Part shown: positions 17,085-25,630 of the stretch, in pieces
Position numbering within the stretch: the first letter of the stretch is position 1
How the letters are laid out: the number at the start of each line of letters is the position of its first letter
NCBI RefSeq assembly: GCF_030825805.1
Contig: NZ_JAPJPF010000010.1
Coordinates: 1-44,497, forward strand
DNA: 44,497 nt
DNA from: Streptococcus sp.
Lineage (GTDB): Bacteria > Bacillota > Bacilli > Lactobacillales > Streptococcaceae
Direction of reading: 5' to 3'
Made by a program: the position numbers and the translations under genes
The notes under the pieces: generated by a model
The model's input: only the letters and a program-made list of their open reading frames with translations
The model's database searches: none
What the model was told of the DNA's origin: nothing

Positions 17085-17465
17085 GATATCATCGTGAGTT
17101 CTGGTTGGACTTCCATTTCTGGCTCTTGGTCTTACTTTTAGTGGCTGTAGCTATGACGACACAGGATCCGCTTTCGGTTGTTAGCCTTGCTTATCTTGCT
17201 TTTGTAGGGATTTTGATTCTTCTTCAGGTCTTTCAACCGCAGGTGTCCAATCGCCAGCATCCAGCATCCAGTAGGTAGCTACCATTTCAATTGGGACTTT
17301 TATCGTGACACAGACTGTATATTGATCTCTTTTTATTGGCTGGTCTCTTAGAAGGTCCGTTCACTTCAACGGATATAGTTTATTGGATCTTGCTTGGGGC
17401 ATTCGTCGGCTCTATTGGCTTTGTGTTTGTCGTAAAGGAAAAACCGATTCAAAAAACGGCCTAGT
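17085..17465 (+). pseudogene. Decayed small membrane-protein gene
   Basis: Frame 2 reads a hydrophobic stretch (residues such as FWLDFHFWLLVLLLVAVAM, then AYLAFVGILILLQVF) to a TAG at 17276. After a TGA at 17306 the same frame resumes with IDLFLLAGLLEGPF and WILLGAFVGSIGFVFVVKEK up to TAG at 17465. Between the stops a different frame (VGSYHFNWDFYRDTD) looks more protein-like, suggesting two compensating frameshifts. No start codon with an RBS follows the terminator at 17080. I infer a degraded protein of about four membrane helices; family not recognised. Confidence 0.5.
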
Positions 17466-17555
17466 GCATCGAAAGTTCTAGAAGACATTTATTTGGGATC
17501 TCTCTCCTCGATGATGAAGAGGGAGAATAGAAAAAGGGCTTGCTTCGTTCAAACG

Positions 17556-17591
17556 AAAAAATCCTAGCTTTTTTAAAAGCTGGGATTTTTT
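17556..17591. terminator. Bidirectional terminator ending the bacteriocin operon
   Basis: ATCCTAGCTTTT/AAAAGCTGGGAT stem with T-runs on both sides, placed 30 bp beyond the last minus-strand bacteriocin gene. Confidence 0.8.
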
Positions 17592-17620
17592 GTACTGTTT
17601 AGTGAGATGATAAAGAAGTG

Positions 17621-17785
17621 TTACTGTTTGCCTCGTTTGCGAGCGTATTCGTCAAAGGCGCCAGCGAAGGTTCCCATGAGCAGGGGAGTAGCGATCAGTC
17701 CGACAGTGATCCAGACGGATCCACCATCTACATGGCTGAGTTCCTGCTCGGACAAGCTTCTAAAACGTGTTTCTTCGAGTTTCAT
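17621..17785 (-). CDS. Double-glycine bacteriocin precursor, module 2 peptide b
   Basis: 54 aa. The leader ends in LSEQELSHVDGG (22 residues), the class II double-glycine signal cleaved by C39-peptidase ABC exporters. The predicted 32-residue mature peptide is hydrophobic with a GxxxG motif (GTFAG) and a basic tail (YARKRGKQ), typical of class IIb two-peptide bacteriocins. RBS AAAGGAG lies six bases before the ATG. It is the last gene of the minus-strand operon. Family membership is inferred from the leader, size and context. Confidence 0.85.
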   Translation of the reverse strand: MKLEETRFRSLSEQELSHVDGGSVWITVGLIATPLLMGTFAGAFDEYARKRGKQ

Positions 17786-17797
17786 GCTTGCTCCTTT

Positions 17798-17965
17798 CTA
17801 GTGCATGATGCCATTGATGATACTACGGCCAAAATCACGTCCGGAATTGTATAAAATATTCCATGTTTGAACGATGAATTTTGCCGAGTCAAAAACGGAG
17901 GCTCCTCCATCAATGGTCGCCAGTTCAGCTTCTGTTAGGTAAGTATAATGGATGCTTGTATCCAT
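17798..17965 (-). CDS. Double-glycine bacteriocin precursor, module 2 peptide a
   Basis: 55 aa with a 21-residue leader ending LTEAELATIDGG. The predicted 34-residue mature peptide (starting ASVFDSAK) contains GxxxG (GRDFG) and ends NGIMH. RBS AAGGAGG. The ORF ends 12 bases before the start of the next precursor, which supports a two-peptide pair. Not recognised as a named bacteriocin. Confidence 0.85.
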   Translation of the reverse strand: MDTSIHYTYLTEAELATIDGGASVFDSAKFIVQTWNILYNSGRDFGRSIINGIMH

Positions 17966-17976
17966 AAGTGTCCTCC

Positions 17977-18144
17977 TTAATGTAAGATTGTGTAGAGTAA
18001 ATCAATTGCCTCGTTGAGAATGGTGAAAGTGACCATGAAGGCAATAGCAAATTTAGGAAAGTACCCTTCTACCTGTTTGGGTGCTTTTTTATCAAGAATG
18101 CAGTATCCCGTCAAAAGGATGAGGGTGATAAATACCAGACTCAT
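17977..18144 (-). CDS. Small membrane protein, candidate immunity protein of module 2
   Basis: 55 aa with two hydrophobic segments (about residues 2-17, SLVFITLILLTGYCIL, and 31-45, KFAIAFMVTFTILNE) around a charged loop (DKKAPKQVEG). No double-glycine leader. RBS AAGGAGG. Its place directly before two bacteriocin precursors fits an immunity protein, but no homology is claimed. Confidence 0.75.
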   Translation of the reverse strand: MSLVFITLILLTGYCILDKKAPKQVEGYFPKFAIAFMVTFTILNEAIDLLYTILH

Positions 18145-18156
18145 TGGTCTCCTCCT

Positions 18157-18324
18157 TTACCATTTCCGTGTCATATTACTATGAAATGCATCGATCAGTT
18201 TTGTTGTCCCGATATAAGCAGAAGAAAAACCGTAAGCGAAAACTAATAGAAAAGGGAGTCCTCCACCATTAATATCACTTAATTCTTCATGCGTGAGATC
18301 TTTAAATTGTACTTGGTCTATCAT
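18157..18324 (-). CDS. Double-glycine bacteriocin precursor, module 1 peptide b
   Basis: 55 aa with a 21-residue leader ending LTHEELSDINGG. The mature part (34 residues, starting GLPFLLVFAYG) has a hydrophobic, small-residue-rich helix (GFSSAYIGTTK) and a basic end (NMTRKW). RBS GAAGGAG. It lies 21 bases after peptide a of the same module. Confidence 0.85.
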   Translation of the reverse strand: MIDQVQFKDLTHEELSDINGGGLPFLLVFAYGFSSAYIGTTKLIDAFHSNMTRKW

Positions 18325-18345
18325 TGCTTTTCTCCTTCAAATTGA

Positions 18346-18519
18346 TTATTTAAATGCTCCCCAAATGGCAGTTCCGACAGCTGTTACACCACCAGCAATA
18401 GTGCCAGATAGATAGGGATGAGCAAGGATCCAAGCAACCAATGGGATAGCTCCCCCATCAACTTGTGTCAATTCTTCTTCTGTTAAGGGTGTGAATTTTT
18501 GTGTGAATTCTGTTGTCAT
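18346..18519 (-). CDS. Double-glycine bacteriocin precursor, module 1 peptide a
   Basis: 57 aa with a 23-residue leader ending LTEEELTQVDGG. The mature peptide (34 residues, starting AIPLVAWILAHP) is glycine/alanine-rich with GxxxG (GTIAG) and GGVTAVG, a class IIb helix-helix motif. RBS GAAAGAGG lies inside the end of the preceding gene, whose stop directly abuts this ATG, implying translational coupling. Confidence 0.85.
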   Translation of the reverse strand: MTTEFTQKFTPLTEEELTQVDGGAIPLVAWILAHPYLSGTIAGGVTAVGTAIWGAFK

Positions 18520-18690
18520 TTAATTTTCCTCTTTCTTTCTTGTTTGTCGCCATCTAGCATCAACTGCTAGATAGATTGTAGCCGCAATGGCTAGATTAAT
18601 CTGTGGTTGAAACGCAATCAGATGTGCATCATGTAAAACAGTTAATGCGATGATGATTGCAAAGATTATAGTGTGGATAGGCCATCTCAT
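18520..18690 (-). CDS. Small membrane protein, candidate immunity protein of module 1
   Basis: 56 aa. Two hydrophobic segments (about 3-19, WPIHTIIFAIIIALTVL, and 32-44, NLAIAATIYLAVD) and a strongly basic C-terminus (ARWRQTRKKEEN). A modest RBS (AGGA) lies ten bases upstream of the ATG. Its stop touches the start of the bacteriocin precursor at 18519. Immunity role inferred from position and size. Confidence 0.7.
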   Translation of the reverse strand: MRWPIHTIIFAIIIALTVLHDAHLIAFQPQINLAIAATIYLAVDARWRQTRKKEEN

Positions 18691-18728
18691 ATTTTAATAA
18701 TCCTAATTTTTGTTGAGAAGCAAAGCTA

Positions 18729-18920
18729 GGGTAATTTTCCAATAGAGCTAGCTTGTATGGGTAGCCTTTTATTCATCTTGTGTCAGCTAAGCTGATTAGA
18801 TGAAGCAAGGATAAGGTCAATAGCCAATGCTGTGTTTTTCTTACGTTTCAAGATTTGAGTTTAAAACAAGATCAATGAAAGCAAGATTAATAGAACAAAA
18901 GCTTTGGTATTCTTTTTCAT
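18729..18920 (-). pseudogene. Interrupted small hydrophobic ORF in the bacteriocin operon
   Basis: An ATG at 18920 with RBS AAGGAAAGGG starts MKKNTKAFVLLILLSLILF, then TAA (18861-18863). The same frame continues TQILKRKKNTALAIDLILA and on to TGA near 18786. A single CAA-to-TAA change would explain the stop and give a 44-45-residue protein with two hydrophobic segments around a basic loop, like the two immunity-like proteins downstream. It could instead be a genuine 19-residue membrane peptide. The remaining bases to 18729 hold no supported gene. Confidence 0.5.
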
Positions 18921-18942
18921 GTTCGGTATTCCCTTTCCTTAT

Positions 18943-18999
18943 TTATTTACGGAAGAAGTAATACAAAAACCATGGGATGATAATGGGAGTATAGTACAT
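18943..18999 (-). CDS. 18-residue hydrophobic peptide, first gene of the competence-type operon
   Basis: MYYTPIIIPWFLYYFFRK, preceded by an ideal RBS (AAAGGAGG, seven bases before ATG) and lying 38 bp downstream of the cin-box. It is entirely hydrophobic/aromatic except for the last two basic residues, so it is likely membrane-inserted. There is no leader, and I recognise no family. Possible roles are a leaderless bacteriocin or toxin-like peptide, a signalling peptide, or a small immunity/accessory peptide. Its position as first cistron and strong RBS argue that it is translated. Confidence 0.6.
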   Translation of the reverse strand: MYYTPIIIPWFLYYFFRK

Positions 19000-19036
19000 C
19001 TGTAGTCCTCCTTTCTTTTTGTTTGGTCACTTATAC

Positions 19037-19044
19037 TATTCGTA
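19037..19044 (-). promoter_or_regulatory. cin-box (ComX/SigX late-competence promoter)
   Basis: The minus strand reads TTTTTATACGAATAGTATAA; the core TACGAATA is a perfect match to the streptococcal cin-box recognised by the competence sigma factor ComX. T-rich DNA precedes it, as usual. It points at the bacteriocin operon and starts 38 bp before the first small ORF. Confidence 0.85.
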
Positions 19045-19096
19045 TAAAAATCTGGAAATGGAAAAAATTTTTAAAAAAGTTTTAGAATGTTTGCTT

Positions 19097-19147
19097 CTCT
19101 GAAACTAGTTTCAGAGGAAAGGGATGATAGTTTAAAATATGAAACTA
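19097..19147 (+). promoter_or_regulatory. Palindromes upstream of nanE, candidate regulator site
   Basis: The perfect 20-bp palindrome CTCTGAAACTAGTTTCAGAG (19097-19116) is followed by TAGTTT-N8-AAACTA (19128-19147). The half-site GAAACTA recurs. Both lie upstream of the nanE -35, where an activator such as the RpiR-family NanR could bind; this is inference. Confidence 0.5.
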
Positions 19148-19169
19148 TAATCAAAATAGCTCTACAATA

Positions 19170-19198
19170 TTGTAAGCGCTTTAAAAATACTATATAAT
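19170..19198 (+). promoter_or_regulatory. nanE promoter with overlapping cre
   Basis: TTGTAA (19170-19175), a 17-bp spacer and TATAAT (19193-19198). The cre-like TGTAAGCGCTTTAA (19171-19184) overlaps the -35 box, consistent with CcpA repression. Confidence 0.7.
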
Positions 19199-19247
19199 AA
19201 CTTTACAAGTACTCGAGTTGACGTAATAAATAAAGGAGATGGAATGT

Positions 19248-21405
<2,158 letters not shown>

Positions 21406-21454
21406 ATCATCTATGAAACTCAAATGATTCTTTCATAGAAATAAGAAAGCATAT

Positions 21455-21499
21455 GCCCCCTCGATTTCTTATCTCCATGTGTAGATTGAAAGAGGGGGC
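21455..21499 (+). promoter_or_regulatory. Intercistronic hairpin between satA and satB
   Basis: GCCCCCTC (21455-21462) pairs with GAGGGGGC (21492-21499) with a further small stem in the loop and no U-tract. Such structures often protect the upstream cistron, giving more binding protein than permease. Confidence 0.6.
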
Positions 21500-21608
21500 C
21501 TTCGTGTTTTCGCTCTCCTAATTATCATATGTAGGAAAGGGCAGTGCTATCCGTTCCACATAGGAATCAAGGAAAAAATAGAAAAAGAACATCAGGAGGT
21601 GCCTTATT

Positions 21609-22496
21609 GTGAAGGTAAACAAAATCCGAATGAGGGAGACGCTGGTTTCCTACGCATTCTTAGCACCCATTTTAATCTTCTTTATTGTCTTTGTATTAGC
21701 ACCAATGATTATGGGGTTTGTCACTAGTTTCTTCAACTACTCGATGACCTCCTTCAAATTTGTTGGTCTTGAAAATTACTCCCGCATGTTTGCGGATAAG
21801 GTCTTTATCAAGTCCTTGATCAATACCGTCATCATCGTTATCGGATCCGTTCCAATCGTAGTATTGTTCTCCTTGTTTGTGGCTTCTCAGACCTATCATC
21901 AAAATGCCATTGCGCGTTCCTTCTATCGTTTCGTCTTCTTTCTTCCAGTTGTTACAGGGAGTGTAGCGGTAACGGTTGTGTGGAAATGGATCTATGATCC
22001 GCTATCAGGGATTTTGAACTTTGTATTGAAATCTGGACATGTCATCAACCAAAACATTTCTTGGTTGGGGGACAAACACTGGGCTTTGATGGCCATCATC
22101 ATCATCTTGTTGACCACCTCTGTTGGTCAACCGATCATCCTCTACATCGCTGCTATGGGAAATATTGATAATTCTCTCGTAGAAGCAGCGCGTGTCGATG
22201 GTGCGACAGAACTGCAAGTTTTCTGGAAGATCAAATGGCCAAGCTTATTGCCAACAACCTTGTACATTGCGATCATTACGACCATTAACTCTTTCCAATG
22301 TTTCGCCCTGATCCAATTGTTGACATCCGGTGGTCCAAACTACTCAACGAGTACCCTCATGTACTACTTATATGAAAAAGCCTTTAAGCTCTCTGAATAC
22401 GGTTATGCCAACACCATGGGTGTCTTCCTTGCGGTGATGATTGCTATTATCAGTTTTGCGCAATTCAAGATCCTCGGAAACGACGTAGAATACTAA
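21609..22496 (+). CDS. satB: Sialic-acid ABC transporter permease SatB
   Basis: A 295-aa MalF-type permease with six predicted helices and the EAA loop motif EAARVDGATELQVFWKIKWP that docks the ATPase. The GTG start at 21609 follows AGGAGG by eight bases. No ATPase gene is in the operon; in pneumococcus the shared ATPase MsmK energises SatABC. Confidence 0.92.
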   Translation: MKVNKIRMRETLVSYAFLAPILIFFIVFVLAPMIMGFVTSFFNYSMTSFKFVGLENYSRMFADKVFIKSLINTVIIVIGSVPIVVLFSLFVASQTYHQNAIARSFYRFVFFLPVVTGSVAVTVVWKWIYDPLSGILNFVLKSGHVINQNISWLGDKHWALMAIIIILLTTSVGQPIILYIAAMGNIDNSLVEAARVDGATELQVFWKIKWPSLLPTTLYIAIITTINSFQCFALIQLLTSGGPNYSTSTLMYYLYEKAFKLSEYGYANTMGVFLAVMIAIISFAQFKILGNDVEY

Positions 22497-22511
22497 AGAA
22501 AGGAGCCTCAG

Positions 22512-23351
22512 ATGAAACCAACACAAAAGAAACCCATCACTGCCTTTACAGTGATTTCAACGATCATTTTGCTCCTTTTGACAGTCTTGTTCATTTTCCC
22601 ATTCTATTGGATTTTGACAGGGGCCTTTAAGTCTCAGCCAGATACCATTATGATCCCACCTCAGTGGTGGCCAAAGACACCAACCATGGAAAATTTCCAA
22701 CAGTTGATGGTACAAAACCCAGCCCTGCAATGGTTGTGGAATAGTGTCTTCATCTCCCTTGCTACCATGCTTTTGGTATGTATGACCTCTTCTTTGGCAG
22801 GCTATGTCTTGGCTAAGAAACGCTTCTATGGTCAGCGGATTCTCTTTGCTACCTTTATCGCAGCCATGGCCCTTCCGAAACAAGTTGTCTTGGTTCCATT
22901 GGTACGCATTATCAACTTTATGGGAATCCACGATACTCTTGCAGCGGTGATCTTGCCACTGGTCGGATGGCCATTCGGGGTTTTCTTGATGAAACAATTT
23001 AGTGAAAACATCCCAACAGAACTCTTAGAATCTGCTAAGATCGATGGTTGTGGAGAGTTGCGGACTTTCTGGAGCGTTGCCTTCCCAATTGTCAAGCCGG
23101 GATTTGCAGCCCTTGCCATCTTTACCTTTATCAACACCTGGAACGACTACTTTATGCAATTGGTAATGCTGACCTCTCGTCAAAACCTGACTATTTCACT
23201 AGGGGTTGCGACCATGCAGGCTGAAATGGCCACCAACTATGGCTTGATCATGGCTGGAGCAGCTTTGGCTGCGGTGCCAATCGTTACGGTCTTCCTGGTC
23301 TTCCAAAAATCCTTCACTCAAGGGATTACCATGGGAGCGGTCAAGGGATAA
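22512..23351 (+). CDS. satC: Sialic-acid ABC transporter permease SatC
   Basis: A 279-aa MalG-type permease with six helices and EAA motif ESAKIDGCGELRTFWSVAFP. It starts 15 bp after satB with RBS AAAGGAG and forms the heterodimeric channel with SatB. Confidence 0.92.
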   Translation: MKPTQKKPITAFTVISTIILLLLTVLFIFPFYWILTGAFKSQPDTIMIPPQWWPKTPTMENFQQLMVQNPALQWLWNSVFISLATMLLVCMTSSLAGYVLAKKRFYGQRILFATFIAAMALPKQVVLVPLVRIINFMGIHDTLAAVILPLVGWPFGVFLMKQFSENIPTELLESAKIDGCGELRTFWSVAFPIVKPGFAALAIFTFINTWNDYFMQLVMLTSRQNLTISLGVATMQAEMATNYGLIMAGAALAAVPIVTVFLVFQKSFTQGITMGAVKG

Positions 23352-23393
23352 GCCGTCTGCTTGGACAAACGATAGTAGTGTACAGATACTTTT

Positions 23394-23461
23394 TTCTAGG
23401 CTGAGAGGTGTAGGGCTCTTGCAGGTTCTACACTTCATCGGTGCCCTAGAAGGGGCTAGGG
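23394..23461 (+). promoter_or_regulatory. Structured RNA element with alternative hairpins between satC and the yhcH-like gene
   Basis: An outer stem TTCTAGGC (23394-23401) pairs with GCCCTAGAA (23443-23451), enclosing a 9-bp stem GAGGTGTAG (23405-23413)/CTACACTTC (23428-23436) with a 14-nt loop. The 3' strand CCCTAG (23444-23449) can instead pair with CTAGGG (23456-23461). The two folds are mutually exclusive, as in attenuators or riboswitch expression platforms. I recognise no known riboswitch class. Confidence 0.6.
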
Positions 23462-23515
23462 AAGAAATCACTTGTTTTCTTTTCTCGTCCTAAGAAGTGT
23501 CGAAAGGAAAAGTGT

Positions 23516-23968
23516 ATGATATTTGATGATTTAAAAAACATCACCTTTTACAAAGGGATCCATCCCAATCTAGATCAGGCCATTGATTTTCTCTATGAGC
23601 ATCGGAAGGATTCTTTTGAATTGGGGAGATATGATATTGATGGGGATAAGGTCTTTCTCGTCGTTCAAGAAAACACCCTCAATAAAGAAGAAAGCAATCG
23701 CTTTGAGCACCACAAAAAATATGCCGATTTGCATCTTTTGGTAGAAGGACATGAGTTTTCGAGTTATGGATCTCGTGTGACAGGTGAAGCGCTCGCCTTT
23801 GATGAAGCATCGGACATCGGTTTTGTCCATTGCCAGGAATCTTATCCACTTCATTTGGGGTATCATAATTTTGCGATTTTCTTCCCAGGGGAACCTCATC
23901 AGCCCAATGGTTATGCGGGTCAAGAAGAAGTCGTTCGAAAACAGTTAGTGAAAATTTTAATCGATTAA
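23516..23968 (+). CDS. YhcH/YjgK/YiaL-family (DUF386) protein
   Basis: A 150-aa cupin-like protein of the TabA/YhcH family. Conserved features include EHHKKYADLHLLVEGHE and the late FAIFFPGEPHQPN motif, whose histidines and acidic residues bind metal. E. coli YhcH/NanQ is a sialic-acid anomerase encoded with nan genes; the same association is seen here. RBS AAAGGA. Confidence 0.85.
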   Translation: MIFDDLKNITFYKGIHPNLDQAIDFLYEHRKDSFELGRYDIDGDKVFLVVQENTLNKEESNRFEHHKKYADLHLLVEGHEFSSYGSRVTGEALAFDEASDIGFVHCQESYPLHLGYHNFAIFFPGEPHQPNGYAGQEEVVRKQLVKILID

Positions 23969-23989
23969 GAGAGTCAGAAAGGAGACGGT

Positions 23990-24637
23990 ATGTCACAAAG
24001 AGAAACAGGATTGATCAAAACAGTTTTTAATACTGACAATCTGGTGATGCGAATCAGCGAGAAAATAGCGGACTTAGTCACAGTCAATCTTCTTTTTGTG
24101 CTGAGCTGTCTGCCGATTGTCACAATCGGGATCGCAAAGATTAGTTTGTATCAAACGGTTTTTGCCATCAAACACCAGCGTCGCCTACCAGTCATTCGGA
24201 CTTATATCAACGCCTTTCGAGAAAATTGGAAGTTGGGGCTTCAGCTCGGAGGGATAGAGTTGCTCATTTCAGGGATCTGTCTCTTTGACTTGTTCCTCTT
24301 TTGGAGTCAGACAGCCTTGCCAATGCAGGTGTTAAAAGCTGTTTGTCTAGGGCTCTTTATCTTCCTAGTTCTGGTCATGCTAGCGGCCTATCCAATTGCG
24401 GCGCGTTATCGATTGACTTGGACAGAGTGTCTACAAAAAGCTCTGATTGTATCTGGTTTGTATTTCCCATGGTTCTTCGTTATGGGGGCTCTCTTGTTGC
24501 TAGTAGCTATGGTGTTTGTGACTTCTGTCTTAAGCTTTCTACTAGGACTCATGGTCTTCTTCTTGATTGGTTTTTCTAGCCTGACCTTCCTACAGGTTGG
24601 ATTGATGGAAAAGATATTTGCTCGTTTTAAAGAATAA
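23990..24637 (+). CDS. DUF624 (YesL-like) membrane protein
   Basis: A 215-aa protein with about five hydrophobic segments and the family pattern ISEKIADLVTVNLLFVLSCL near the N-terminus. DUF624 proteins are commonly encoded next to CUT1-type sugar ABC transporters; the function is unknown. It lies 21 bp after the yhcH-like gene, in the sialic-acid operon. Confidence 0.85.
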   Translation: MSQRETGLIKTVFNTDNLVMRISEKIADLVTVNLLFVLSCLPIVTIGIAKISLYQTVFAIKHQRRLPVIRTYINAFRENWKLGLQLGGIELLISGICLFDLFLFWSQTALPMQVLKAVCLGLFIFLVLVMLAAYPIAARYRLTWTECLQKALIVSGLYFPWFFVMGALLLLVAMVFVTSVLSFLLGLMVFFLIGFSSLTFLQVGLMEKIFARFKE

Positions 24638-24682
24638 AAAAGAAAAATAGGATTTGGTAAACATTCGTGAAAGGAGAAAAGA

Positions 24683-25600
24683 ATGTCAGATTTAAAAAAA
24701 TATGAAGGAGTCATCCCGGCTTTTTATGCCTGTTATGATGACCAAGGAGAAATTAGCCCGGAGCGGGTACGTGCGCTGGTAGAATATTTTATCGCGAAAG
24801 GTGTGCAGGGCTTGTATGTCAACGGATCTTCCGGCGAATGTATCTACCAGAGCGTAGCCGATCGCAAGCTGGTCTTAGAAGAAGTCATGGCAGTGGCTAA
24901 AGGAAAATTGACCATCATCGCTCACGTGGCCTGCAACAATACCAAGGACAGCGTGGAATTGGCACGACATGCAGAAGAGCTAGGAGTAGATGCCATTGCG
25001 ACCATTCCGCCAATTTATTTCCGCTTGCCAGAATACAGTGTTGCCCACTACTGGAATGAAATCAGCGCAGCAGCACCAAACACAGACTTTGTCATCTATA
25101 ATATCCCGCAATTGGCAGGGGTAGCTTTGACACCGAGTCTGTATACAGAAATGTTGAAAAACCCACGGGTGATTGGGGTGAAGAATTCCTCTATGCCTGT
25201 TCAGGATATTCAGACCTTTGCTTCTTTGGGAGGCGATGACCATATCGTCTTTAATGGTCCAGATGAACAATTCTTAGGTGGCCGTCTTATGGGAGCAGGA
25301 GCTGGTATTGGGGGCACCTATGGTGCTATGCCAGAGCTCTTCTTGAAACTCAATCAGCTGATTGCTGAGAAAGACTTGGAAACTGCGCGTGACTTGCAAT
25401 TTGCCATTAATGGTATTATCGGAGCCTTGACGTCTGCTCATGGAAACATGTATGGCGTCATTAAAGAAGTCTTGCGGATCAATGAAGGTCTAGAACTGGG
25501 ATCTGTTCGGAGTCCATTAACCCCAGTAACTGAAGGAGACCAGGAAGTGGTTCAAAAAGCAGCTAGCTTAATCCGTGAAGTCAAGGAACGTTTCCTTTAA
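24683..25600 (+). CDS. nanA: N-acetylneuraminate lyase
   Basis: A 305-aa class I aldolase TIM barrel. The Schiff-base lysine is Lys167 (GVKNSS), the catalytic tyrosine is Tyr139 (VIYNIP), and the carboxylate-binding motif is NGSSGE (47-52). It cleaves Neu5Ac to ManNAc and pyruvate. RBS AAAGGAG. This gene name should not be confused with the pneumococcal sialidase also called nanA. Confidence 0.93.
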   Translation: MSDLKKYEGVIPAFYACYDDQGEISPERVRALVEYFIAKGVQGLYVNGSSGECIYQSVADRKLVLEEVMAVAKGKLTIIAHVACNNTKDSVELARHAEELGVDAIATIPPIYFRLPEYSVAHYWNEISAAAPNTDFVIYNIPQLAGVALTPSLYTEMLKNPRVIGVKNSSMPVQDIQTFASLGGDDHIVFNGPDEQFLGGRLMGAGAGIGGTYGAMPELFLKLNQLIAEKDLETARDLQFAINGIIGALTSAHGNMYGVIKEVLRINEGLELGSVRSPLTPVTEGDQEVVQKAASLIREVKERFL

Positions 25601-25630
25601 AAAAGAGTGTAAATCGGAAAGGAGAGGTGT

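Noticed and set aside
17030..17278. 82-residue ORF starting right after the zinc alcohol dehydrogenase
   Set aside because: Its first third is the perfect terminator hairpin at 17043-17080 read as codons, with no RBS. Only the later hydrophobic part looks protein-like and is reported as a pseudogene.
17607..17854. Plus-strand ORFs across the bacteriocin genes
   Set aside because: They are antisense shadows of minus-strand precursors that have proper leaders and RBSs.
18733..18783. 16-codon ORF (starting MNKRLPIQ) in the bacteriocin operon gap
   Set aside because: No convincing RBS, no leader or membrane segment, so not supported.
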